Assembly (NCBI RefSeq): GCF_021401345.1
Contig: NZ_JACBGE010000007.1
Location: 124,001 to 188,000, forward strand
Source: Hydrogenophaga sp. NFH-34
GTDB taxonomy: Bacteria > Pseudomonadota > Gammaproteobacteria > Burkholderiales > Burkholderiaceae_C
Direction of reading: 5' to 3'
Length of the DNA: 64,000 bases
Part shown: one piece after another, positions 56,711 through 64,000 of the stretch
Layout: each line of letters begins with the position of its first letter
Numbering within the stretch: the first letter of the stretch is position 1
The notes under the pieces: generated by a model
Database searches by the model: none
What the model was told of the DNA's origin: nothing
The model's input: the letters and a program-made list of their open reading frames with translations, nothing else
Made by a program: the position numbers and the translations under genes

Positions 56711-56800
56711 TGCGGGGTGTCTGGCGCAGGCCTCTGCCGGGGGCCGGCGCTTCGAATTTTCGGGTGGTCTGGGCACCGCCACACCGCTTCAAGGACTCCT

Positions 56801-57964
56801 ATGCGACTGATGAAAAAATGGTTGGGAACGCTGGCTGGCGCCGGCATGGCCGCAGCGTTGGCCCTCGGGGCCGCCAGCGCGCAGGCGCGCGACCTGCGCT
56901 ACGCGATGGGTTTTCCCCCGGGCTCGGACTCCGACAAGGCCGGCCAGGCCTACGCGGCCGAGGTGAAGAAGCTCACCAACGGCCAGCTCAACGTGCGGGT
57001 GTTCCCGCTGTCGCTGCTGAACTTTGCCGAAACCTCGGCCGGGCTGCGCGATGGTCTCGCCGACATCGGCTACCTGCTGGCCCCGTACTTCCCGGCCGAG
57101 TACCCGCACTTCAACCTGCTGGCCGAATCGTCGATGCAGCTGCTCACCATGGACGACCGGGTGCGTGGGCGCGAAGGCATGGCTTACGTGGGCGCGCTGT
57201 CCGAATTCGTGTTCACCAAGTGCCCGGAATGCCAGGCCGAGTTCGCCAAGCAGAACCAGGTGTTCACCGGGCCGGCCGCCAGCTCGCCCTACTACCTCAA
57301 CTGCAACAAGCCGGTGCGCAACGAAGCCGAACTCAAGGGCAAGCGCCTGCGCGTGGCGGGCTCGCACTGGTCGCGCTGGGCGCGTGCCATGGGCGCGCAG
57401 CCGGTGACCATGTCGTCCAACGAAGCGCTCGAAGCGCTCAAACAGGGCGTGGTGGACTGCGTGGTGGTGTCGATCCCCGAACTCACCAACCTGGGCCTGC
57501 TGGAAGCCGTGAGCGACGTCACCGTGCAGGTGCCTGGTGGCATCTTTGCCGGCACCGGCGTGACCCAGGTCAACAGCCGCGTCTGGAAGAGCCTGACCAA
57601 GGAACAGCGCCAGGCCCTGCTGCGCGCGGGCACGGTGATGCCGGCCTACATTCCCTACGTCTACCACCAGCGTGAAAAGGACGTGCTGAACCTGGTGACC
57701 CAGCGCGGTGGGCGCGTGCACCAGCCCGACCCGGCGCTGCTGCAGAAGACCCGCGATTTCGCCGCGCAGGACATGAAGACCATCGTCGAGTTCTTCGCCA
57801 AGACACACGGCGTCAAGCGGGGCGAGGAAATGCTGGCGCAGTTCCGCCCGGTGCTGGAAAAGTGGGTGGGCCTGGTGCAGGGCGTCGACAGCCGTGAAAA
57901 GCTGGCCGACCTGTACTGGACCGAGGTGTTCTCGAAGGTGGATGCCGGCGCCTACGGCCTCTGA
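56801..57964 (+). CDS. TRAP transporter solute-binding protein, DctP family (paralogue 3)
   Basis: 387 residues, periplasmic. Signal peptide ending at about AQA-R (residue 29). [55 protein letters not shown] motif with C141 and C144, plus cysteines in LNCNKP and [14 protein letters not shown] precedes ATG 56801; ATG 56810 is a possible alternative. It is the only one of the three binding proteins with its membrane subunits directly downstream. Confidence 0.9.
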   Translation: MRLMKKWLGTLAGAGMAAALALGAASAQARDLRYAMGFPPGSDSDKAGQAYAAEVKKLTNGQLNVRVFPLSLLNFAETSAGLRDGLADIGYLLAPYFPAEYPHFNLLAESSMQLLTMDDRVRGREGMAYVGALSEFVFTKCPECQAEFAKQNQVFTGPAASSPYYLNCNKPVRNEAELKGKRLRVAGSHWSRWARAMGAQPVTMSSNEALEALKQGVVDCVVVSIPELTNLGLLEAVSDVTVQVPGGIFAGTGVTQVNSRVWKSLTKEQRQALLRAGTVMPAYIPYVYHQREKDVLNLVTQRGGRVHQPDPALLQKTRDFAAQDMKTIVEFFAKTHGVKRGEEMLAQFRPVLEKWVGLVQGVDSREKLADLYWTEVFSKVDAGAYGL

Positions 57965-57975
57965 TGCCTGCCGGA

Positions 57976-57998
57976 GGGCCGCCGTCGCTGGCGGTCCC
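57976..57998 (+). other. Stem-loop behind the TRAP binding-protein gene
   Basis: GGGCCGCC / GGCGGTCCC with one bulge and a 6-base loop, between the binding-protein stop and the small membrane subunit, matching the position of the hairpin behind paralogue 1. Probably lowers expression of the membrane subunits relative to the binding protein. Confidence 0.45.
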
Positions 57999-58030
57999 CT
58001 GGCCTTTTCCATTCCCTCTAAGGTGTCGCC

Positions 58031-58564
58031 ATGCACGCCATCGGCAAATTCCTCTCCAGACTGATCGACTCGGTGACGGTCATCTCAGGCCTGGCCATCG
58101 CGCTGATGATGGTCCACATCACGCTGGACGTGGTCTCGCGCAATGTCTTCAACTACCCCCTGCCGGGCACCATCACCATCGTCTCGTATTACTACATGGC
58201 GATCGCGGCCTTCATGCCGCTGGCCTTTGCCGAGCAGAAGTCGGCCCACATCTCGGTGGAGGTGATCACCGAGCGCCTGCCCAAGGGCGTGCAGAAACAC
58301 CTGGCGGGCTGGATGCTGCTGTTTTCCGCCGTGGTGTTCGCGCTGATGACGCTGCGCTCCTGGGAGGAGGCCCTGAGCAAGTACGGCATCAAGGCGTCCA
58401 TCGTGCAGGGCGAAGACAGCCTGCCCGTCTGGCCCACCTATTTCTTTCTGCCGCTGGGCTGCCTGCTGATGTTCCTGGTGGTGGTCTACAAGTTCATCGT
58501 TTACCTCACCAACCGGCCCTCCGGGCTCGATGTCGAGCGTGCCCGGGCCGACAGCGACGACTGA
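58031..58564 (+). CDS. TRAP transporter small membrane subunit, DctQ family
   Basis: 177 residues with four hydrophobic segments (about 17-40, 54-77, 93-115, 138-162). DVVSRNVFNYPLPGTITI and YYYMAIAAFMPLAFAEQKSAHISVEVI are DctQ-like. With DctM forms the sodium-coupled uptake system. ATG 58031 is 66 bases after the binding-protein gene. Confidence 0.9.
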   Translation: MHAIGKFLSRLIDSVTVISGLAIALMMVHITLDVVSRNVFNYPLPGTITIVSYYYMAIAAFMPLAFAEQKSAHISVEVITERLPKGVQKHLAGWMLLFSAVVFALMTLRSWEEALSKYGIKASIVQGEDSLPVWPTYFFLPLGCLLMFLVVVYKFIVYLTNRPSGLDVERARADSDD

Positions 58565-58588
58565 CCCTTTCCCAAGGACGTTTCCCCA

Positions 58589-59896
58589 ATGACAGACGTA
58601 CAAGTCGGCCTGGTCGGCATCGGCCTGCTGCTCACCCTCATCGCGCTGCGGGTGCCCATCGGCATCTGCATGATCACCGTGTCGTTCTCCGGCATCTGGT
58701 ACCTCATGGGCTGGAACGTGGCCTGGGGCTCGCTCGGCGTGATCCCCTACCAGTTCTCCACCAACTGGGTGCTCAGTTCGGTGCCCATGTTCCTGCTGCT
58801 GGGCTTCGTGTGTTACCACGCGCGCCTGACCGAGGGGCTGTTCCGCGCGGCGCGCATGTGGCTGTCGGGCGTGCCGGGTGGCCTGGCGATCTCGGGCATC
58901 CTGGGCTGCGCGGGCTTCGCCTCGGTGTGCGGATCGTCGGTCGCCTGTTCGGCCGCCATGGGCCGCATCGCCGTGCCCGAAATGATGAAGCAGCGCTACA
59001 GCGCCGAGCTGGCCACCGGCACGGTGGCCGCCGGCGGCACCATCGGCGCGCTGATCCCGCCGTCGATCATCATGATCCTCTACGGGATCATCGCGCAGAC
59101 GTCCATCACCGAGCTGTTCCTGGGCGGCGTGACCATCGGTCTGCTGACCATGTTCAGCTACATCCTGGTGATCCTGATCCGCGTCAAGCTGAACCCGGCA
59201 CTCGCCCCCTCGGTCAAGGAAGCCATTCCCATGGCCGAGAAGATGCGTGCGCTCAAGGACGTGTGGCCCATCGTGCTCGTGATGCTGGGGATCTTCGGCG
59301 GCCTGTTCAGCGGCATCTTCACGCCCACCGAAGCCGGTGCCATCGGCGCGCTGCTGTCCTGCGTGGTCGCGCTGATCGCCCGCTCGCTGAGCTGGGAGCG
59401 TTTCAAGAACGCGATTCTCGAAACCCTGCTGACCACCACCGCGCTGCTCATCATCGGCATCGGCGCCAGCCTGCTGCAGCGCTTCCTGGCGCTGTCGGGG
59501 GCGGGCACCTACATCTCCGAACTGATCATCGGCCAGAACGCCGACATCGTCTGGGTGTTGCTGGGCATCGTGATGATCTACCTGCTGCTGGGCATGTTCC
59601 TCGAACCCATCGGCGCCATGCTGCTGACGCTGCCCATCGTGCTGCCCATCATCAACTCGGCCGAACTCAGCCTGGTGTGGTTCGGCGTGGTGCTGACCAA
59701 GCTGCTGGAGATCGGGATGATCACGCCGCCGGTGGGCATGAACGTCTTCGTCATCAAGGGCGTGGTCGGCAACCTCATATCGACCACCGGCATCTTCAAG
59801 GGCATCTTCTGGTTCCTGGTCGCGGACTTCGTCGTGCTGCTGCTCATGATGTGCTTCCCCGATCTGGTGCTGTTCCTGCCGAACTGGGGCAAGTGA
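58589..59896 (+). CDS. TRAP transporter large membrane subunit, DctM family
   Basis: 435 residues, about twelve membrane segments. Family motifs VPMFLLLGFVCYHA, GFASVCGSSVACSAAMGRIAVPEM, AAGGTIGALIPPSIIMILYGI and GIFTPTEAGAIGALLSC. It is the translocation subunit; the only DctM in the window, so probably serves all three DctP paralogues. AAGGACG precedes the ATG, 24 bases after dctQ. Confidence 0.93.
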   Translation: MTDVQVGLVGIGLLLTLIALRVPIGICMITVSFSGIWYLMGWNVAWGSLGVIPYQFSTNWVLSSVPMFLLLGFVCYHARLTEGLFRAARMWLSGVPGGLAISGILGCAGFASVCGSSVACSAAMGRIAVPEMMKQRYSAELATGTVAAGGTIGALIPPSIIMILYGIIAQTSITELFLGGVTIGLLTMFSYILVILIRVKLNPALAPSVKEAIPMAEKMRALKDVWPIVLVMLGIFGGLFSGIFTPTEAGAIGALLSCVVALIARSLSWERFKNAILETLLTTTALLIIGIGASLLQRFLALSGAGTYISELIIGQNADIVWVLLGIVMIYLLLGMFLEPIGAMLLTLPIVLPIINSAELSLVWFGVVLTKLLEIGMITPPVGMNVFVIKGVVGNLISTTGIFKGIFWFLVADFVVLLLMMCFPDLVLFLPNWGK

Positions 59897-59965
59897 GGCG
59901 GGTGCCGAACCGGCGGCCCCGGGCCGGGATAATCCCGGTCCCCTCACGCTCCAGGAGATTTCCGC

Positions 59966-60724
59966 ATGCCCGACGTCCTCTTGCAGACCCAGGGGCCGGT
60001 CAGCCTCGTCACGCTGAACCGCCCGCACCGGCTCAACGCCATCGGCGGCAGCCTGCTGGCCGACCTGCACGACACCCTGCAGCGCGCCCAGCGCGATCCC
60101 GATACCCGCGTCATCGTGTTCACCGGCGCCGGCCGCGCGTTCTGTGCGGGCGACGACCTCAAGGAGTTCGATCAGCAGGCGCAGTCGCCCGAGCGCATGG
60201 CGCGCATGTGCGACGACATCCAGGTCATCACGCGCGACCTGCTGTTCGGACCCAAGCTGGTGGTCGGTGCCGTGCATGGCTACGCGGTCGGTGGTGGGCT
60301 GGAATGGGTGCTCAACTGCGACCTGGTGGTGGCGGCCGACGACCTCGTGGGCTTCTTCCCCGAAATGCAGCTGGGCCACTTCGTCACCGGGGGCGTCACC
60401 CACCTGCTGCCGCAAGCCCTGGGGCACCAGCGTGCGATGGAACTGCTTGTGCTCGGTGAGCGCCTGGACGCGCAGCGCCTGCACGCCCTGGGCCTGATCA
60501 ACCGGGTCGTGCCGCGCGATCACATGCTGCCCACCGCGCTGGCCCTGGCCCACCAGGTGGCCGAACGCTCGCCGCTGGCCACCCGCCTGCTCAAGAAAGC
60601 GCTGGTGCGCGATCTGAGCGCCCTGCCCGCCGCGCTGGAAGGGGAAAGGCGGGCGGCGCTGGCCTGCTTCGCCGACCCCGAAACAGCCCGGCGCATCCAT
60701 TCCCTTGGAGAACAAACCCCGTGA
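59966..60724 (+). CDS. Enoyl-CoA hydratase family protein
   Basis: 252 residues. GRAFCAGDDLKEFDQ, GYAVGGGLEWVLNCDLVVAADD, FFPEMQLGHFVTGGVTHLL. GGGL and a single Glu, the second catalytic position replaced by Thr/Gly. Start ATG 59966 with AGGAGA. Fourth gene of the TRAP operon, 69 bases after dctM with a small GC-rich hairpin in the gap. Confidence 0.84.
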   Translation: MPDVLLQTQGPVSLVTLNRPHRLNAIGGSLLADLHDTLQRAQRDPDTRVIVFTGAGRAFCAGDDLKEFDQQAQSPERMARMCDDIQVITRDLLFGPKLVVGAVHGYAVGGGLEWVLNCDLVVAADDLVGFFPEMQLGHFVTGGVTHLLPQALGHQRAMELLVLGERLDAQRLHALGLINRVVPRDHMLPTALALAHQVAERSPLATRLLKKALVRDLSALPAALEGERRAALACFADPETARRIHSLGEQTP

Positions 60725-61404
60725 ACACCGCATCGGCACCCCTGGTGCTCTACCACTGCCTGGACGCCCGTTCTTTCCGCCCGCTCTGGGCGCTGGAAGA
60801 ACTGGGCTTGCCTTACGAACTGCGCGTGCTGCCGTTCCCGCCGCGCTACGCGGCGCGGCACTACCTGGAAGAAAACCCGCTGGGCACCATTCCGCTGTTC
60901 GTGCACGGCGCCGTGCGCATGACCGAGTCGGCCGGCATCTGCCAGTACCTGGCCGCGCTGAACGATCCCGGCGGACTCGACGTGCAACCCACCGAAGCCG
61001 CGTACGGCGCCTACCTGAACTGGCTGCACATGAGCGATGCCACGCTCACCTTCCCGCAGACGCTGGTGCTGCGCTACCGCTATTTCGAAACCCCCGAACG
61101 GCGCCAGCCCCAGGTGGCCGAGGACTACGCCAAGTGGTTCCTGGCGCGCCTGCGTGCGGTCGACGCGGCGCTGGCAAACGACCCGCAGCACCTGTGCGCG
61201 GGCCGCTTCACCGCCGCCGACATCGCCGTCAGCTACGCGCTGCAGCTGGCCTGCCAGATCGGTCTCGACAGCGAGTTCCCCGAGCGCGTGCAGCGCTACT
61301 GGGCGGGCCTGCAGACGCGCCCAGGCTTCTTGCGCGCCAAACAGTCCCAGGCCGCGGCCGCGCAGGCCCAGGGGGTGAAGGCCCCCAGCCCCCTGCAGGC
61401 CTGA
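60721..61404 (+). CDS. Glutathione S-transferase family protein
   Basis: 227 residues. N-terminal thioredoxin-like domain: CLDARSFRPLWALEELGLPYELRVLPFPP, cis-proline region LGTIPLFVHGAVRMTESAGICQYL; all-helical C-terminal domain with CAGRFTAADIAVSYALQLA. GTG start at 60721 overlapping the preceding stop (GTGA). A GST in a TRAP/beta-oxidation operon could conjugate or isomerise a reactive unsaturated intermediate; the substrate is unknown. Confidence 0.85.
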   Translation: MNTASAPLVLYHCLDARSFRPLWALEELGLPYELRVLPFPPRYAARHYLEENPLGTIPLFVHGAVRMTESAGICQYLAALNDPGGLDVQPTEAAYGAYLNWLHMSDATLTFPQTLVLRYRYFETPERRQPQVAEDYAKWFLARLRAVDAALANDPQHLCAGRFTAADIAVSYALQLACQIGLDSEFPERVQRYWAGLQTRPGFLRAKQSQAAAAQAQGVKAPSPLQA

Positions 61405-61413
61405 GCGCGGGGC

Positions 61414-62484
61414 TCAGAGCCAGGGCACGGCCAAGCCGACCATGAGCGCCAGGAAAGCGGTCTCGCCCAGCAGCATGAGCACCGGGCGCCAGCCCAGCTG
61501 ACCGAGCTCGGCCAGGCTGGTCTTGACCGCCACCGCCGCGATGGCGATCACCAGCAGCGTGCGCGAGAGACCGCTGGCCGCCGCCACGCCCCAGGTGGGC
61601 AGCACCCCGGCGGTGTTCAGCAGCATCAGCACCACAAAACCCAGCAGGAAGGTCGGCACCAGCGGCACCTCGGCGCGCGGCGGACCGTCCTCGTCCACCG
61701 CCACGGCCGCCGGCGCCTGACCGCGGCGCACCCAGGTCGCCACCGCCAGCACCACCGGCAGCAGTAGCATCACCCGCATCAGCTTGACGATGGTGGCGTT
61801 GTCGGCCGCCGCCGTGTCGCCCGCCTGCGTCAGCAGCATGCCCGCGGCCACCACCTGCGCCACATCGTGGATCGTGGCGCCAAAGAAGATGCCCGCCTGG
61901 TGCGTGCTGAACCCCAGCACCTGCACCAGCAGCGGGTACAGCAGCATGGCCAGGGTGGAAAGCACCGTCACCCCCACCACCGCCAGCAGCGTGAAACGCT
62001 CGTTCTCGCGCGTGGGCGGCAGCACCGAGGCCACGGCCAGCGCGGCCGAAGCGCCGCAGATGCCCACCGCGCAGCCCGAGACCAGGCCCTCGTCGCGGCG
62101 GCAGCCCAGCCAGCGGGCCAGCAGCAGACCGCAGGTGATGGTCAGCGTCACGCCGGCGGCCACCAGCAGCGCGGTGCGCCAGCCCAGGGCCAGGACCTGG
62201 CTGAAGCCGATGCGCGCGCCCAGCAGGGCCACACCGATGCGCAGCACCGTGCGGCTGCAGAAGTCGATGCCCGGGCGCAGGCGCGGATCGGGCGAGAGGA
62301 AGTGAAAGGCCAGGCCGATCAGCAGCGCGTAGAGCAGGGCGGGGCCGCCGTGGTGTTCGCTGACGAACAGGGCCGAAAGGCCGACCACGGTGCTGAGCAG
62401 CGCCCCGCCGGCCAGCCGGCGCACACGGCCGGCGGCGGCGCGCACGGCCGTGTGCAGCGCGGCCGGATCAGCCGGCACGGACAC
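61414..62484 (-). CDS. YeiH/UPF0324 family putative membrane exporter
   Basis: 356 residues with about ten hydrophobic segments. Family regions RPGIDFCSRTVLRIGVALLGARIGFSQV, GCAVGICGASAALAVASVLP and GIFFGATIHDVAQVVAAGMLL. Usually described as a putative sulfate exporter, but the transported ion is not established. GTG start at 62484, overlapping the carboxyltransferase gene by 17 bases, so translation is coupled. Convergent with the GST gene. Confidence 0.85.
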   Translation of the reverse strand: MSVPADPAALHTAVRAAAGRVRRLAGGALLSTVVGLSALFVSEHHGGPALLYALLIGLAFHFLSPDPRLRPGIDFCSRTVLRIGVALLGARIGFSQVLALGWRTALLVAAGVTLTITCGLLLARWLGCRRDEGLVSGCAVGICGASAALAVASVLPPTRENERFTLLAVVGVTVLSTLAMLLYPLLVQVLGFSTHQAGIFFGATIHDVAQVVAAGMLLTQAGDTAAADNATIVKLMRVMLLLPVVLAVATWVRRGQAPAAVAVDEDGPPRAEVPLVPTFLLGFVVLMLLNTAGVLPTWGVAAASGLSRTLLVIAIAAVAVKTSLAELGQLGWRPVLMLLGETAFLALMVGLAVPWL

Positions 62485-64000
62485 GGTCGGTCTTCACGCG
62501 CTCCCAGGCGTCTTCGACCCAGTCGCACAGCAGGCTGCGCGTTTCGCGCGGGTCGATGATGTCGAGGATGCCGAACTTCTCGGCCGTGCGGAACGGCGAG
62601 GTCATGTTCAGGTAGAACGCCTCCAGCTCGGCCCGCTTGGCGGCCGGGTCGGCCGCGGCTTCGATCTCGGCCTTGTGCGCGGCCATCACGCCGCCTTCGA
62701 TGGGGATCGAGCCCCAGCGTGCCGAGGGCCAGGCCACGCGGAAATTGAGCGACTCGCCGTACTTGGGCGCGTGCAGCGCGCCGGCCATGCCGAAGCAGCG
62801 CCGCACGATGACCGAGGCCCAGGGCGAGCGGCAGGCGTGCAGCGCCTCGCCCACGCGGGTGGCGCCCAGCAGGGTGCCGCCCAGCTCCGCGTCCAGCCCG
62901 GTCTGGTTGCCCGGCTGGTCGACGAAGTTGACCACGGGCAGGCCGAACTGGCTGCACAGCCTGATGTGGCGCTCCATCTTGTAGGCGGCCTGGATGGTCA
63001 TCGCGCCGCCCTGCACCTTGGGGTCGTTGGCGATCACGCCGACCGGGATGCCGTTCAGCCGCGCCAGCGCGGTGATGACCGAGCCGCCCTGCCAGCGCCC
63101 GATCTCGAAGATCGAGCCGCGGTCGAGCACCGCGTCGAGGATCTTGCGCGGGTCGTAGATTTTGCGGCGGTCGCGCGGGATCGCGTCTTTCAGCCAGTCG
63201 TCGGCGCGCTCCGGGTCGTCGGTCGGCGCCACGGCCGGCGGCAGGTGGAACACGCTGCGTGGCAGGTAGCTCAGGAAGTGCCGCACCTGGGCCAGCGCGT
63301 CGGCTTCGTCCACCGCCTCGTTGTGCACCAGCGCGCTTTTGCGGTGAACCTTGTAGCCGCCCAGGTCGTTCTTGTCGATGCTCTGGCCGTAGGCCTGCTG
63401 CACCACGTGCGGGCCGGCGGCCATCACCTGGGCCTGTTCGCGCACCATCACGCTGAAGTGCGAGGACAGCACCTTCACCGCGCCCTGGCCCACGCAGGCG
63501 CCCAGCGCCACCGCCGCCACCGGCACGGTGTCGAGCAGGGCGTTGGCCGGCCAGGTGGGGTATTCGGGGATCTTGGTGCCGCCCAGTTGCATCAGCAGCT
63601 TGACGCTGCCGCCGGCCGAATCGACCAGCCGGATCAGCGGCAGGCGCAGCTGGTGCGCCATGCGCTCGATGTAGATCCACTTGTCCGCAATCGTGGCTTC
63701 GGACGAGCCCGCGCGGATGGTGAAGTCGTCCACGTGCAGCGCGACCTTGCGGCCTTCGATGCGGCCCGTGCCGGTGATGGCGTTGGTCGGGTCCAGCCGC
63801 TCGAAAGCGCCTTCCCGCGTGTAGTGGCCCTTGCCGGCGATCTGGCCGAATTCGCGGAACGTGCCGCCGTCCAGCAACTGCGCAATACGTTCACGCGCGT
63901 TCAGGCGGCCGCTGGCCTTGAATTTGGCCAGCGCCTCGGGCCCGCCCATGGCGCGCACCTGCTCGCGGCGGGTCTGCAGCTCGGTCAGTTCGGCGGCCCA
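62468..64000 (-). CDS. Acyl-CoA carboxylase carboxyltransferase subunit, partial
   Basis: At least 511 residues; the frame is open to the window edge, so only a short N-terminal part is missing. Carboxyltransferase family: RLNARERIAQLLDGGTFREFGQIAGKGHY, RLVDSAGGSVKLLMQLGG, NDPKVQGGAMTIQAAYKMERHI, VNFVDQPGNQTG and a C-terminal IDPRETRSLLCDWVEDAWERV. A different subfamily from the subunit at 43579 (closer to the propionyl/methylmalonyl type), and no biotin-carrier gene is adjacent in view. Could also be a decarboxylase subunit. Followed by yeiH-like gene. Confidence 0.87.
   Translation of the reverse strand, partial: WAAELTELQTRREQVRAMGGPEALAKFKASGRLNARERIAQLLDGGTFREFGQIAGKGHYTREGAFERLDPTNAITGTGRIEGRKVALHVDDFTIRAGSSEATIADKWIYIERMAHQLRLPLIRLVDSAGGSVKLLMQLGGTKIPEYPTWPANALLDTVPVAAVALGACVGQGAVKVLSSHFSVMVREQAQVMAAGPHVVQQAYGQSIDKNDLGGYKVHRKSALVHNEAVDEADALAQVRHFLSYLPRSVFHLPPAVAPTDDPERADDWLKDAIPRDRRKIYDPRKILDAVLDRGSIFEIGRWQGGSVITALARLNGIPVGVIANDPKVQGGAMTIQAAYKMERHIRLCSQFGLPVVNFVDQPGNQTGLDAELGGTLLGATRVGEALHACRSPWASVIVRRCFGMAGALHAPKYGESLNFRVAWPSARWGSIPIEGGVMAAHKAEIEAAADPAAKRAELEAFYLNMTSPFRTAEKFGILDIIDPRETRSLLCDWVEDAWERVKTDRVRAG

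Noticed and set aside
54394-56847. Upstream extension of the thiolase frame (total 1212 codons)
   Set aside because: It lies in another frame over the fadB-like gene, with Arg/Ala/Pro-rich sequence; the real thiolase begins at 54393.

Overview
The window is GC-rich DNA from a beta-proteobacterium, most likely a member of the Comamonadaceae (Burkholderiales). The reasons are codon use, the recG-oxyR-dps-ubiA-proC neighbourhood, an OxyR with the classic cysteine spacing, the complete spc/alpha ribosomal block, and GC-rich hairpin repeats of the kind scattered through Comamonadaceae intergenic DNA. No phage, insertion sequence, integrase or CRISPR array was found. The genus assignment is inference.

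Layout. Positions 1-6.6 kb hold housekeeping and stress genes: the partial end of an unknown gene, recG, a lipoprotein gene, oxyR, dps, ubiA and proC. Positions 6.7-16.1 kb hold the ribosomal block rplN-rplX-rplE-rpsN-rpsH-rplF-rplR-rpsE-rpmD-rplO-secY-infA-rpmJ-rpsM-rpsK, then rpsD-rpoA-rplQ behind its own promoter, then an initiator tRNA gene. From 16.2 kb to about 61.4 kb lies one very large catabolic island. The window ends with a YeiH-type membrane protein gene and an acyl-CoA carboxyltransferase gene that runs off the edge.

The catabolic island encodes four acyl-CoA ligases, five acyl-CoA dehydrogenases, six crotonase-fold proteins (one ECH1-like dienoyl-CoA isomerase, one part of a FadB-like fusion), a thiolase, four SDR dehydrogenases and a quinone-oxidoreductase-like MDR. 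It also encodes an AtuA-family protein, a biotin-dependent acyl-CoA carboxylase (beta and alpha subunits, AtuC/AtuF-like) and an aminoglycoside-phosphotransferase-like kinase paired with ACAD10/11-type dehydrogenases. Three TRAP solute-binding proteins share one DctQM membrane pair. A GST, a DMT permease and an AraC-family regulator complete the set. Together they describe uptake, CoA activation and beta-oxidation of a branched, unsaturated or hydroxylated carboxylic acid, terpenoid-like or 4-hydroxy-acid-like. The substrate cannot be read from the sequence.

The main discovery is regulatory. Thirteen copies of one 42-bp promoter module occur in the intergenic regions of this island, next to nearly every transcription unit, including the araC gene itself. 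Each copy is an 18-bp box with consensus AGCCANTNGNCRCAAGAC, exactly 18 bp, and then a -10-like hexamer with A at position 2 and T at position 6. The box is correctly oriented in all thirteen, and four divergent gene pairs carry two copies back to back. This defines a regulon of about 30 genes that can be read directly from the DNA. The AraC protein at 27371-28210 is the obvious candidate activator.

Inside the regulon are several poorly understood proteins: a BioD-like protein with its ATP-binding loop and catalytic lysines lost, a 443-residue protein built from two copies of a CGSGGR...CxxC unit, a DUF2889 protein and a DUF169 protein whose predicted mRNA is leaderless. Elsewhere, recG carries an in-frame insertion that is a translated copy of the genome's own intergenic repeat.
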